Below, piece after piece: positions 26,946 to 36,308 of a DNA stretch of 64,000 bases. Origin of the DNA: Melioribacter sp051488685 (GTDB taxonomy: Bacteria > Bacteroidota > Ignavibacteria > Ignavibacteriales > Melioribacteraceae); assembly GCF_051488685.1 (NCBI RefSeq), contig NZ_JBPSEH010000005.1:219068-283067 (forward strand), in the 5' to 3' direction. The notes beneath the pieces are model-generated. The model was not told where the DNA came from. It saw only the letters and a list, made by a program, of their open reading frames with translations, and did no database searches. Positions within the stretch are counted from its first letter, which is position 1, and every line of letters starts with the position of its first letter. The translations under genes were made by a program, and so were the position numbers.

Positions 26946-28955
26946 TTATTTTTTTTGATTAATTGCCAATAAAATCTCTTCTCGATTATCGGTGGGCAGT
27001 GTGCATGAAAAATCCTTGCAAAGATAGTAGATCGTCTTTTGGGAATCGAGTTTGTAATTCTCAAGCCATGGCGCTCTTTCAATCATTTTCTCAATGTTAT
27101 TTTTGTCGACATGAAGATAATAGAGGTTTGAGTTTTTCCTTAACTGCGAGATAAATTTTTGCTCTGGCTTATTTCCAGAAATCAATAAAAGAGAAGTATC
27201 TTTGGAATGAAATTTCATAATACCACGCAGAAAATATGTATACCCGATCGAACTTTTATTTAACGAGGAAGAAAATGCTTTAATCGAATTTACTGCCAGT
27301 TCTCTATTATTACCTGTAATAAAATAAAGTTCGATTAAATTTAGCAACTGAATCGAATTCCCCGACGGGATTGCGCCGTCGTAAGCAAATTTTAATCTTA
27401 TTGTATTCTCTTCTGGCCGATTGTAAAAAAATCCCCCTTCAGATTTGTCTTCGAATAAATCCGTAAGTATATCGTTAATTTGAAGTGCTCGAAAAAGATA
27501 ATCTTCGTTCAGAGTGGTTTTGTAGAGTTCGAGAGCGGCTTTAATTAAATACGCATAATCGTCGAGAAAACCGGGAATTTTATTCTCGGAATAATGATAC
27601 AATTGATTATTGACAAAAGCATGGTCTATCAAATATGCGAAAGCTTTTTCAGCGCTTGCAATCATTTCTTTATTTTCGAGAATCGAGCCCGCCAAAGCAA
27701 GCGACGAGATAACCATTGAATTCCAGTCTGTTAAAATTTTTTCGTCTCTTAAAGGTTTGATTCTTTTGCTCCTGGCTTCGAGTAAAATTTTTCTTATGGA
27801 CTCAATTTTATCTCTTCCGTATTGAACACGAAGTATGTCAGATCTTTGTTGCAAGAAGAAGATATTTTTCCTCGTTGGATTTCCAGTCGATTCGTTGCGG
27901 TGATTGCCCTCCTCTGAAAAGTTAAATATTTCCCGAGCAATCCCGTAATCGTTCCCCAAAAGCGACTTGATTTCATCTGAAGTCCAGAGATAATATTTTC
28001 CTTCTTCCCCTTCACTGTCGGCATCCAGTGCCGAATAAAATGCACCTTCAGAAGAGGTCATTTCGTTTTTAATAAATTCATATACTTCTTTAACCGTATC
28101 GGCATAAAAGCTATCGCCAGTTTTTGCATAAGCGAGTGCGTAAACTTCGATCAATGAAGCCTGATCGTAAATCATTTTTTCGAAGTGAGGAAGGAACCAT
28201 TTTTTGTCCGTCGAATAACGATGAAATCCAAAGCCGATTTGATCGTATATTCCGCCTTTTCTCATTTCAGTGAGAGTTTTTTCAACCATTTCATTTGCCT
28301 GCCGATTATTGTAATCGAGAAGAAAGAGAAGGTTGTGAGGTGCAGGAAATTTTGGAGCAGTTCCGAAACCTCCGTACTCGGCATCGAAATTCAATTTCAG
28401 TGTTTCGAATGCTTTGTCGATAATCGAATTGTCAAAGGCTTCGCTTGTCGAAGATTCAAAATGTTTGATAATGGTTGATGATATTTCATCGGAAGTACGC
28501 AATAACAGACTTCTGTCTTTGTTCCATAAATCGATTATTCTGTTCAATAGATCGACAAAACCGATTCTCCCGTAATATGAATACTTCGGGAAATAAGTGC
28601 CGGCGTAAAATGGCTTTCTATCGGGTGTAAGAAAAATCGAAAGAGGCCAGCCTCCCCTGCCCGTAATCAACTGGCAGGCGGTCATGTAAATTGAGTCAAT
28701 GTCGGGACGTTCTTCCCTGTCGACTTTAATCGAAATAAAATGTTTATTGAGAAGTTCGGCTACTTCTTCGTCTTCAAAAGATTCGTGAGCCATAACATGG
28801 CACCAATGACAGGTTGAATAACCGATAGAAAGAAAGACAGGCTTGTCTTCCCTTTGAGCGATACGGAAAGCTTCGTCGCACCACGCATACCAATTGACAG
28901 GATTATCTGCGTGTTGTCTTAAATATGGCGATTTCTCGTTTTTTAAGCGATTAAT
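26946..28955 (-). CDS. DUF255 thioredoxin-fold protein (YyaL/SSP411-like)
   Basis: A large cytoplasmic protein of about 670 aa: an N-terminal thioredoxin-like DUF255 domain with CHWCH (in STCHWCHVMAHESF) and a C-terminal (alpha/alpha)6 glycosidase-like region. The biochemical role is unknown. The family normally begins NRLKNEKSPYLxQHA. The only canonical start (GTG 28988) lies inside the terminator stem of the FKBP gene, so I place the start at ATT 28955. It is preceded by AAGGAAGAG and immediately followed by the conserved N-terminus. Non-canonical initiation is an inference; GTG 28988 (680 aa) is the alternative. Confidence 0.75.
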   Translation of the reverse strand: MNRLKNEKSPYLRQHADNPVNWYAWCDEAFRIAQREDKPVFLSIGYSTCHWCHVMAHESFEDEEVAELLNKHFISIKVDREERPDIDSIYMTACQLITGRGGWPLSIFLTPDRKPFYAGTYFPKYSYYGRIGFVDLLNRIIDLWNKDRSLLLRTSDEISSTIIKHFESSTSEAFDNSIIDKAFETLKLNFDAEYGGFGTAPKFPAPHNLLFLLDYNNRQANEMVEKTLTEMRKGGIYDQIGFGFHRYSTDKKWFLPHFEKMIYDQASLIEVYALAYAKTGDSFYADTVKEVYEFIKNEMTSSEGAFYSALDADSEGEEGKYYLWTSDEIKSLLGNDYGIAREIFNFSEEGNHRNESTGNPTRKNIFFLQQRSDILRVQYGRDKIESIRKILLEARSKRIKPLRDEKILTDWNSMVISSLALAGSILENKEMIASAEKAFAYLIDHAFVNNQLYHYSENKIPGFLDDYAYLIKAALELYKTTLNEDYLFRALQINDILTDLFEDKSEGGFFYNRPEENTIRLKFAYDGAIPSGNSIQLLNLIELYFITGNNRELAVNSIKAFSSSLNKSSIGYTYFLRGIMKFHSKDTSLLLISGNKPEQKFISQLRKNSNLYYLHVDKNNIEKMIERAPWLENYKLDSQKTIYYLCKDFSCTLPTDNREEILLAINQKK

Positions 28956-28971
28956 TTTCTCTTCCTTTCGG

Positions 28972-29003
28972 AAAAAAAAGCTCCACACTCAATAGTATGG
29001 AGC
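28972..29003 (-). terminator. Rho-independent terminator after the FKBP gene
   Basis: In the minus-strand RNA a nine-pair stem (GCUCCAUAC with GUGUGGAGC, one G-U pair, six-base loop) is followed directly by eight U residues. It begins 18 bases after the FKBP stop codon. This is a textbook intrinsic terminator; its second stem arm includes the GTG that would otherwise start the DUF255 gene. Confidence 0.85.
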
Positions 29004-29020
29004 AAGTTAAACTAACTAAA

Positions 29021-29455
29021 TTATTCTTCTTCGATCGATACCAATTCAATGTGAAAGTTAAGGTCCTGCCCTGCTAATTCATGATTTGCATCCACCACAA
29101 TACCATCTTCGAGCACATCAACGATCGTAAGGGGAATAATTTGATTGTCATCTGTTTGCATATGAAGTTTCATTCCAACTTCCGGATTCAAGTTAGGAGG
29201 AAGGTTTGAATTATTTACTTTGATAATCAAATCTTCCCTTCTTTGTCCGTAAGCTTCGTCGGCAGGAATATTAATATCGACGGTTTGTCCTGGTTCGAGA
29301 CCAACAACTGCCTCTTCAAATTTACCGAGCAGAGCTCCTTCACCAATTGTAAATTCAAGGGGTTCGTTGCCGAATGACGAATCGAATTGCGTACCGTCGT
29401 TTAATGTTCCGGTATAATGAACTTTTACTTTGTCGCCTGTTTTTGCGATTGACAT
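29021..29455 (-). CDS. FKBP-type peptidyl-prolyl isomerase, SlyD-like
   Basis: A cytoplasmic prolyl isomerase/chaperone of 144 aa. The FKBP strand KVKVHYTGTLNDGTQFDSSF and the loop FTIGEGALLGKFEEAVVG are typical, with the insert-in-flap domain of SlyD-like proteins from about residue 70 (EAYGQRREDLI). It lacks the His-rich nickel tail of E. coli SlyD, so metal storage is unlikely. A perfect hairpin lies just upstream of its GGAGG site, and a terminator follows it, so it appears to be monocistronic. Confidence 0.9.
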   Translation of the reverse strand: MSIAKTGDKVKVHYTGTLNDGTQFDSSFGNEPLEFTIGEGALLGKFEEAVVGLEPGQTVDINIPADEAYGQRREDLIIKVNNSNLPPNLNPEVGMKLHMQTDDNQIIPLTIVDVLEDGIVVDANHELAGQDLNFHIELVSIEEE

Positions 29456-29469
29456 ATTTTTTCCTCCAA

Positions 29470-29487
29470 CCGCATTCCTGAATGCGG
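29470..29487 (-). promoter_or_regulatory. 5'-UTR hairpin upstream of the FKBP gene
   Basis: CCGCATT and AATGCGG form a perfect seven-pair stem with a four-base loop. On the transcript it ends a few bases before the GGAGG ribosome-binding site, 15 bases from the ATG. Its position suggests an effect on translation or mRNA stability. No matching known riboswitch or thermometer class was recognised. Confidence 0.4.
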
Positions 29488-29662
29488 GTTATTTTGTTTA
29501 TAGATTTACCTAAGTTTATTAATTTTTTTTTAATAACATCCAATTACTACGAATAGTTTAAGAGAAGAACCAATGTTGCAAATTCGATGTGAAAAACGTC
29601 AGGTGTGAAATGCAACTTACGTTACAAATATAAAAAATATTACTTAGAAAAAAACTAAATTA

Positions 29663-31147
29663 TTAATTTGTTATTCTCGCAGATATTTTTCTAAAATGAT
29701 ATCCGTAAACAGCAAAAGTCATGGCAAGGGGGAATTTTTTTGGATATTTTTTAACCGTATAGAAAAACACCTTCCAGAAATAACGTTTTCCGGCGTCGAG
29801 TATACCCAGTTTCCATAATATCATAAAAAACGCTTTAAACTCTCTAAATGTAAATCTGACTTTCGGCCAATCAGGCACACGATAAACATCAACGAAATTT
29901 CTTATACGATTATAATATTCTTTCGGCGAATAAATTTTTTTGATGATCTGTGTATAGCCTTTTATCAATTCTTTGTAATTCATTCGGGGGACAATGTTCG
30001 TAAAGCCATCCATATTGTTGCCGCTGAAGTTGTCGATCAAGCGGTTCTCTTTTTTTAGCCTGTTATACAATTTAGTGCCGTTAGGAGCATTTAGCAATCC
30101 AACCATAGCAGAAACTATACCGCTGCTTTGAATAAAATCGACGTATTGTTTATGAAATCCAGGTTTATCGCTGTCGAAACCCACAATAAATCCCCCCGAT
30201 ACTATCATTCCGCTGCCAATTAATTTTTTAACTGACAATTCGAGGTTTCTTCTTAAGTTTTGTTTCTTACCGCATTCGTTCAAGCTGTCCGGGTCGGTTG
30301 TTTCGATTCCTACAAAAACGCTGTTAATACCGGCATTAATCATCTGAGCGATCAGCTCTTCGTCGTCTGCCAGATTGATCGATACTTCTGTAATAAAATT
30401 GAAAGGATACCCTTTTTCTTGTTGCCACTTAATAATTGCGGGCAGAGTCTCGGACTTTAAAAGTCTTTTATTGCCGATAAAATTATCGTCAACAATTGAA
30501 ACTCCACCACGCCAGCCGAGTTGATATAATCTATCGAGTTCTGCAATAAATTGGAAACTGCTTTTTGTACGCGGTCGTCTTCCGTTTAAAACAGTTATGC
30601 TGCAAAATTCACAATCGTAAGGGCAACCACGTGAATATTGAATACTCATTGATGCGTATTTATCCATCTCAAGCAGTTCCCACATCGGTACGGGAGTGGC
30701 GCCAAGTTCTGGATATTCATTTGTTGAATAAACTCTTTCAGCTCTGCCCTTCGAGAGGTCGCTTAAAAATTGCGGCAAAGTTAGTTCGGCTTCATTCAAA
30801 ACAAAATGGTCTATGCCGGGAAAATCGTTATACTGAAAAGTAAAAAGGGGACCACCACCAACTATTGGTTTGTCCAGATTATTACATTTTCTAATAATTT
30901 TTCTTATCGATGAGGTATGAATATTCATTCCGCTTAAGAAAACATAATCCGCCCACAAAATATCCTCGTCTTCGAGTCGGGTTACATTCAAATCGATCAG
31001 TCTCTTTTCCCACTCAGCTGGAAGCATCGAAGCTACAGTGATCAATCCGAGTGGTGGTTCGGCTGACTTTTTCGATACAAATTTAAGCGCATCTTTAAAA
31101 CTCCAGAATGTTGCCGGAGTCTCTGGATAAATCATTAATATTTTCAT
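29663..31147 (-). CDS. B12-binding-domain radical SAM protein
   Basis: A 494 aa enzyme with an N-terminal cobalamin-binding-type Rossmann domain (MKILMIYPETP onward) followed by the radical SAM core. The [4Fe-4S] motif is CPYDCEFC in YSRGCPYDCEFCSITVLNG. The C-terminal part with FTNIVPRMNYKEL is found in the DUF4070 group. The substrate is unknown; relatives modify lipids, hopanoids or bacteriochlorophyll. I chose ATG 31147, where the conserved N-terminus starts, rather than GTG 31171, which would add eight residues. It is transcribed away from the histidine kinase gene. Confidence 0.8.
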   Translation of the reverse strand: MKILMIYPETPATFWSFKDALKFVSKKSAEPPLGLITVASMLPAEWEKRLIDLNVTRLEDEDILWADYVFLSGMNIHTSSIRKIIRKCNNLDKPIVGGGPLFTFQYNDFPGIDHFVLNEAELTLPQFLSDLSKGRAERVYSTNEYPELGATPVPMWELLEMDKYASMSIQYSRGCPYDCEFCSITVLNGRRPRTKSSFQFIAELDRLYQLGWRGGVSIVDDNFIGNKRLLKSETLPAIIKWQQEKGYPFNFITEVSINLADDEELIAQMINAGINSVFVGIETTDPDSLNECGKKQNLRRNLELSVKKLIGSGMIVSGGFIVGFDSDKPGFHKQYVDFIQSSGIVSAMVGLLNAPNGTKLYNRLKKENRLIDNFSGNNMDGFTNIVPRMNYKELIKGYTQIIKKIYSPKEYYNRIRNFVDVYRVPDWPKVRFTFREFKAFFMILWKLGILDAGKRYFWKVFFYTVKKYPKKFPLAMTFAVYGYHFRKISARITN

Positions 31148-31320
31148 CTCGTTTAACGTGTTTATTAACACTCGTAATAATCATAAATTTCAGACATACT
31201 TTCTGTAAAAGAAATGTAAAAATTAAGCGCAACCAGCTTTTGATTTTCTTCCTTGCCTTACTACGTATTGTATAATTCGCGTATTTCAGCGATATTAATC
31301 CGTCAATTGAACGGCGAAAG

Positions 31321-32277
31321 ATGAAAAAAATTAATTCGCAACTCTATATTATTATCGCCTTTGTTATCGCTCAGATTGCATGGCTTGGCCTGCTGGCTTT
31401 GTGGATTTATTGGTATGTAACAAATTATATAATATTCGAACAGGTAGCCAGCAAACTTTCGCCTTTAATTGACATTCAAACCCCAAATGTATTTGTCTTC
31501 ACCGGTGGAATTATTCTCATTGTGGGAATTGCTGTTGTCATGTTCATTTTTTTTCGGAATCTTACTGTTCAGTATAAACTCGCAAATTTATACGACAATT
31601 TCATTGCTACCGTTACTCATGAATTAAAATCACCTCTCTCCTCATTAAAATTATTCCTTGAAACTATGTCATATAAAAATGTGAGCGAAGATAAACAGAA
31701 AGATTTTCTTGCGTTAATGATGAAAGACATTCAACGACTAGATAATTTGATAAATACAATTCTCGAAATTTCCCGACTTGAACAAAAAAAGATTGTACAC
31801 GACAGACGAACATATTATACCTGCAGTCTCTTTGAAGAACTGGTGAATGAATCGATCGCCAATTTATCGGTTCCCGATGGTGTGGTAAAATACGAATGTA
31901 CTTCCACCTCAAGCTGCTCTGCGGATAAAAAAGCATTGCAGATAGCAGTCGATAATTTGATAAGCAACGCAATTAAATATTCAAACAAAGAACCCTCGAT
32001 TAATATTTCCGTTAAGGACAATAGAAAGAAAATTATTATAAACATAAGTGACAATGGTGTGGGCATCCCACAGCAATATCAGAAAAAAATATTCAATAAA
32101 TTTTTTAGAATCGACTTGAATTATATGCCAAACGTAAAAGGGACGGGATTGGGTTTGTACTGGACAAAAGAAATAATCAAGCAGCACGACGGCTCGATAA
32201 ACGTTTATAGCGAAGGCTTGAACAAAGGGTCAACTTTTACAATTGAACTCCCTGCGGTAAAAATAAAGGACAAATAA
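31321..32277 (+). CDS. Sensor histidine kinase
   Basis: A membrane-bound two-component sensor of 318 aa. Two membrane helices (about 8-33 and 58-79) flank a very short external segment, so it may sense a signal in or near the membrane. The phospho-acceptor is H100 in ATVTHELKSPLSSLKL. The kinase domain has the N-box DNLISNAIKYS, the G1 box DNGVGIP and the G2 box GTGLGLYW. It lies five bases before its response regulator. The stimulus is unknown. Confidence 0.9.
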   Translation: MKKINSQLYIIIAFVIAQIAWLGLLALWIYWYVTNYIIFEQVASKLSPLIDIQTPNVFVFTGGIILIVGIAVVMFIFFRNLTVQYKLANLYDNFIATVTHELKSPLSSLKLFLETMSYKNVSEDKQKDFLALMMKDIQRLDNLINTILEISRLEQKKIVHDRRTYYTCSLFEELVNESIANLSVPDGVVKYECTSTSSCSADKKALQIAVDNLISNAIKYSNKEPSINISVKDNRKKIIINISDNGVGIPQQYQKKIFNKFFRIDLNYMPNVKGTGLGLYWTKEIIKQHDGSINVYSEGLNKGSTFTIELPAVKIKDK

Positions 32278-32282
32278 AAAAC

Positions 32283-32999
32283 ATGACACAATCCGAAGAA
32301 TTAAAAGGTAAACGTATTTTGCTAATCGAAGACGAAGAATCACTGGCAATCGGACTCGAATTCAATTTAAGAGAGGAAGGATATATTGTAGACTGGGCTA
32401 AGAACGGCAGAGAGGGCATCGAAAAAATCACCAACGAAAATTACGATCTCATTATTATCGATTTAATGCTTCCTTATCACGACGGTTTTGAAATTACCAA
32501 ATTAATTCGGAACAAAGACATTCAAATGCCAATTCTGATACTCACGGCGCGTTCTTCTGCCGAGGATAAAATCAGGGGTTTCAATTACGGAGCCGACGAT
32601 TATGTGGTAAAGCCATTTAATTTAAAGGAATTGCTTCTGCGGATAGAAAGGATGTTAAAAAGAAAATCGTGGTACAAAAATCTGGAAAAGACGGGAGAAA
32701 CTTTTCAGTTCGGCAACAACAAAGTCAATTTTATTAATCTCGAGTGTACCTCTGGCAAAAAAAAATTCCGGCTTACTCCCAAAGAGGCAATGTTATTAAA
32801 ATATTTTGTCGAAAACAGGTCGAGAATAATTTCGAGAAAAGAGTTGCTCGAAAATGTCTGGAATTTGCACTCCGATGTTGAAACCCGTACCGTTGATATA
32901 TTTGTTTCCCGTTTGAGGAGGTATTTTGAACTCGATCCCGACAATCCGGCTTATTTCAAAAGCGTCCGCGGCATGGGATACATTTTCGAATTCCATTAA
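32283..32999 (+). CDS. OmpR-family response regulator
   Basis: A 238 aa DNA-binding regulator. The receiver domain has the acidic pocket EDEE (16-19), the phospho-accepting Asp60 in LIIIDLMLPYHDG, the Thr of ILTARSS and the Lys of VVKPFNLKE. The C-terminal winged helix ends with RTVDIFVSRLRRYFELDP and VRGMGYIF. It is the partner of the preceding kinase; target promoters are not known. Confidence 0.93.
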   Translation: MTQSEELKGKRILLIEDEESLAIGLEFNLREEGYIVDWAKNGREGIEKITNENYDLIIIDLMLPYHDGFEITKLIRNKDIQMPILILTARSSAEDKIRGFNYGADDYVVKPFNLKELLLRIERMLKRKSWYKNLEKTGETFQFGNNKVNFINLECTSGKKKFRLTPKEAMLLKYFVENRSRIISRKELLENVWNLHSDVETRTVDIFVSRLRRYFELDPDNPAYFKSVRGMGYIFEFH

Positions 33000-33084
33000 T
33001 GAAGACTGTTTGTATTAAAAAAAATTCGGCAATTTACTGAATGAACAAAAATTTGTATCTTACAACAAAAATTATTCCAGTATT

Positions 33085-33648
33085 ATGAATAATCATTTAA
33101 TCGATGTTGACGATGTAATTGTAAACAGGGAGATAATTGAAACAAAGTTTACGTGCGATTTGAGCAAGTGCAAAGGGTCATGCTGTACTATGGAAAGCAA
33201 ATATGGTGCTCCTCTTTTAGAAGAAGAAATCGAGATAATAAGCAAATACATCGATATAATTAAAGATTTTCTTCCTGATGAACACGTTGACGTTATCGAA
33301 CGCGAAGGTTTCTGGTTCGAAGAACATGGCGAATTTATGACAAAAAGTTTAAATAATAGAGCGTGCGTCTTTGTGGTCTACGAGAACGACATTGCATATT
33401 GCGGCATCGAAAAAGCATACAAGGCAGGTAAAATCGATTTTATTAAGCCGGTCTCGTGTCATCTTTTTCCAATTAGGATTTCTAATTTTGGCGGTCCCGT
33501 ACTTCGATACGAAAAGTACGAAGAATGTCTTCCTGCATTAGCAAAAGGGAAAGAAACATCGACAACAATAATAGAGTTTTGCCGCGAAGCTCTAACAAGA
33601 GTTTTCGGCAGCGACTGGTTATCAAAATTAAAAAAAGTAACGGAGTAG
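33085..33648 (+). CDS. DUF3109 family cysteine-rich protein
   Basis: A 187 aa protein with clustered cysteines: FTCDLSKCKGSCCTMESKYG near the start, CGIEKA in the middle, and SCHLFPIR with a later EECLPALAKG. The pattern is that of DUF3109, which is related to YkgJ-type zinc- or iron-cluster proteins. The function is unknown. Its TAG stop is only six bases from, and in frame with, the rpoN start, so the two are probably co-translated but remain separate proteins. Confidence 0.8.
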   Translation: MNNHLIDVDDVIVNREIIETKFTCDLSKCKGSCCTMESKYGAPLLEEEIEIISKYIDIIKDFLPDEHVDVIEREGFWFEEHGEFMTKSLNNRACVFVVYENDIAYCGIEKAYKAGKIDFIKPVSCHLFPIRISNFGGPVLRYEKYEECLPALAKGKETSTTIIEFCREALTRVFGSDWLSKLKKVTE

Positions 33649-33654
33649 AAGACT

Positions 33655-35127
33655 ATGTTATCGTTGCAACAAAAAATGGCACTTCAGCAGAAATTATCGC
33701 CTCAACAAATACAGTATCAGAAGCTACTTCAATTAAATACACTTGCACTCGAGCAAAGAATCAAAACCGAGCTCGAACTTAATCCGATTCTCGAAGAAGC
33801 TCTTGAAGACGAAATGGAACTCGAACAACTGGAAGAAGAGCCCGAGAAAGAGAACGCAGCTGAGGACGAGGAAGAAGAACAATTCGACAATGCAGAAGAC
33901 GAGTTCGATCTGGAAGATTTTATGAACGATTCAGAGTACGAACAGGAATTCGAGCGCCTTAATAAAAATAACGACGAAGAAAAAGTTTATCCCGTGGCAA
34001 TTCAGCGGAAATCGATGCGCGACAGTTTAATAGACCAGCTTCATATGCTCGACCTGACCGAAAAAGAAATGATACTGGGTGAAAACATAATCGGAGCGCT
34101 CGACAAAGACGGCTATTTTAAAGAGGACCTCGAAAAATTTATTAATGAATTGAAACTCTTCGAAAGTATCGACGTAAGCCTGGAAGACGCCGAAAAAGTT
34201 CTTAAAAAGATTCAAACTTTAGAGCCCGTCGGTATAGCAGCTCGTAATCTTCAGGAATGTTTACTCATTCAAATTCGCAACTCTTCCTACGACCCGTATT
34301 ATTCATACATTGCAGAAAAAATACTAAGCGAACATTTCGAAGATTTTATCAACAAACGCTTCGACAATATTCAGAAAAATTTAAAACTATCCACAGAAAC
34401 TTTAAAATCGGCGCTGGCTCTGATTCAAAAATTAAACCCCAAACCCGGCGAAGGAAATATTGACTCGGAACAAATTAACCAGATTACGCCCGATTTCATT
34501 ATCGAAAAGGTTGACGACAATTATATTGTAACGCTTAACGATAGAGCGGTACCATCTGTTACTATAAGCAAGACTTACCTTGAAATGCTCGAAAACAACA
34601 AAAGAAAAAGGAAAATACCCAAACGCGAAAAAGAAGCACATCAGTTCTTGAGAGAAAAATTCGAATCGGCTAAATGGTTTATCGCTTCGTTGCATCAAAG
34701 ACGCCAGACTCTTATGAAAATTATGCAGGCTATTCTCGAAAAACAATACGAGTTTTTCGAGAACGGACCGAAATATCTCAAACCGATGATCTATAAAGAC
34801 ATTGCCGATGAAATCGGGATGGACATTTCAACAATAAGCAGAGTGGTCAACGGCAAATATGTGCAAAGTCCTCAGGGAATTCACGAATTAAAATATTTCT
34901 TCAGCGAAGGTCTTTCAACCGACGACGGCGACGAAATATCTAATAAGCATATCAAAGAACTAATCAAAGAAATTTGCGAAAACGAACCGAAAGATAAACC
35001 GTACAGCGACGACAAAATTGCAAGCATTCTGCAGGAAAAGGGAATTCACATTGCTCGAAGAACCGTCGCAAAATACAGAGAACAGTTGAAAATTCCGGTT
35101 GCCCGACTTCGTAAAAAAATTATATGA
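33655..35127 (+). CDS. rpoN: RNA polymerase sigma-54 factor
   Basis: The alternative sigma factor for -24/-12 promoters. The 490 aa protein has the Gln-rich region I (SLQQKMALQQKLSPQQIQYQ), an acidic region II, the core-binding region, a helix-turn-helix at DIADEIGMDISTISRVVNGK and the C-terminal RpoN box ARRTVAKYRE (about 467-476). All regions are present. It overlaps the next gene by four bases. Its activators are not in this window; I see no AAA+ enhancer-binding protein. Confidence 0.96.
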   Translation: MLSLQQKMALQQKLSPQQIQYQKLLQLNTLALEQRIKTELELNPILEEALEDEMELEQLEEEPEKENAAEDEEEEQFDNAEDEFDLEDFMNDSEYEQEFERLNKNNDEEKVYPVAIQRKSMRDSLIDQLHMLDLTEKEMILGENIIGALDKDGYFKEDLEKFINELKLFESIDVSLEDAEKVLKKIQTLEPVGIAARNLQECLLIQIRNSSYDPYYSYIAEKILSEHFEDFINKRFDNIQKNLKLSTETLKSALALIQKLNPKPGEGNIDSEQINQITPDFIIEKVDDNYIVTLNDRAVPSVTISKTYLEMLENNKRKRKIPKREKEAHQFLREKFESAKWFIASLHQRRQTLMKIMQAILEKQYEFFENGPKYLKPMIYKDIADEIGMDISTISRVVNGKYVQSPQGIHELKYFFSEGLSTDDGDEISNKHIKELIKEICENEPKDKPYSDDKIASILQEKGIHIARRTVAKYREQLKIPVARLRKKII

Positions 35128-35798
35128 TCCTGTTCGATATAATCAGCATCGTCGTACTTTTTATACTTTTTGCTCTGGCACACTCGTTACTCGCGTCTAA
35201 AAAAATAAAACTTGCCCTCAAAGAGCGACTAGGAGAAGCAATCGCTTTTTATCGTCTTTTTTACAATGCCGCATCCGCGATTTTTTTTCTTCTATTTTAT
35301 TTAATCGCACCTAAACCCGACATAACGATATACGACTTACATTATCCCTATGATATTATTACATTTGTATTTCAGGTTCTTTCTTTATTTGGAATTATTG
35401 TATCAACTAAGCCAATTGATTTGCTCGAGTTCATTGGCATACGTCAGGTTATTCGATATATTAAAGGCAGCTACAATATTGAACAGCTCGACGAATGGCA
35501 GCCGTTGATTACCACTGGTATTTATAAATACGTGCGACATCCGATTTATTTCTTTACAATACTGTTTCTCGGATTCCGTCCGACAATGGATCTGTTTTAC
35601 ATGGTAACGTTTATATGCATCGTTTTGTATTTTTATATTGGTTCAATTTTCGAAGAAGAAAGACTTAAAGAAAAGTACGGGAAAGATTATGAAGAATATT
35701 CTAAAAATACACCTCGAATTTTTCCCTGTATGATAAAAAAGGAAACTAAACGGAGATTATATGAAAGTCAGGTCAACGACAATACTGGGCGTAATTAA
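35124..35798 (+). CDS. Isoprenylcysteine carboxyl methyltransferase-like membrane protein
   Basis: A 224 aa membrane protein with about five hydrophobic helices. The C-terminal signature GIYKYVRHPIYFFTILFLG followed by FEEERLKEKYGKDYEEYSKN is that of the ICMT/PEMT methyltransferase fold (also related to NnrU). The substrate is unknown, probably a membrane lipid or isoprenoid. Its last 38 bases overlap the start of hslV, and it overlaps rpoN by four bases, so it is embedded in this operon. Confidence 0.75.
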   Translation: MILFDIISIVVLFILFALAHSLLASKKIKLALKERLGEAIAFYRLFYNAASAIFFLLFYLIAPKPDITIYDLHYPYDIITFVFQVLSLFGIIVSTKPIDLLEFIGIRQVIRYIKGSYNIEQLDEWQPLITTGIYKYVRHPIYFFTILFLGFRPTMDLFYMVTFICIVLYFYIGSIFEEERLKEKYGKDYEEYSKNTPRIFPCMIKKETKRRLYESQVNDNTGRN

Positions 35799-36297
35799 AG
35801 ACGGCAAAGCCGCTCTTGGCGGCGACGGTCAGGTTACACTGGGCAATACTGTAATGAAACATAATTCTAAAAAAATACGTAAACTTTTAGATGGAAAGGT
35901 ACTATGCGGATTTGCTGGCTCGACCGCCGATGCTTTTACACTATTGAATCGCTTTGAAGAAAAGCTCGAAGCTTACAGGGGAAATATTGAAAGAGCGGTT
36001 GTCGAACTGGCAAAGGATTGGAGGACAGACAAATATTTAAGACGACTCGAAGCAATGCTTGCAATTATATCGATCGACAAAGCTTTTATCGTTTCGGGAA
36101 CCGGCGACGTAATCGAGCCGGAAGATAATATTGTGGCAATTGGCAGCGGAGGAATGTATGCGCTTGCAGCGGCCAAAATGTTAAAAAAACACAGCAACTT
36201 ATCCGCAAAAGAAATTGTTCAAGAAGCACTAAAAACAGCGGCTGAAATATGTATTTATACCAATGACAAAATTTCAATCGAAGAAATAGACAAATGA
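35761..36297 (+). CDS. hslV: ATP-dependent protease peptidase subunit HslV
   Basis: The proteolytic chamber subunit of the HslUV protease. The mature N-terminal threonine lies in MKVRSTTILGVIKDGKA (cleavage before TTI would expose it, as in ClpQ). The strand LGGDGQVTLGNTVMK is diagnostic. The length of 178 aa is normal. The ATG lies 38 bases inside the end of the preceding gene in another frame; I keep it because the next downstream Met is beyond the catalytic threonine. Confidence 0.95.
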   Translation: MKVRSTTILGVIKDGKAALGGDGQVTLGNTVMKHNSKKIRKLLDGKVLCGFAGSTADAFTLLNRFEEKLEAYRGNIERAVVELAKDWRTDKYLRRLEAMLAIISIDKAFIVSGTGDVIEPEDNIVAIGSGGMYALAAAKMLKKHSNLSAKEIVQEALKTAAEICIYTNDKISIEEIDK

Positions 36298-36308
36298 GGT
36301 TTTAAATT

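Noticed and set aside
26750..27082. A 110-codon minus-strand frame covering the thr leader
   Set aside because: Its first part lies inside the end of the DUF255 gene in another frame and looks non-protein-like; only the last 40 codons upstream of lysC are of interest.
33646..33657. A DUF3109-RpoN fusion by amber readthrough
   Set aside because: The genes are in frame across TAG, but RpoN has its canonical N-terminus at its own ATG and DUF3109 has a normal end; close spacing in frame is easily chance.
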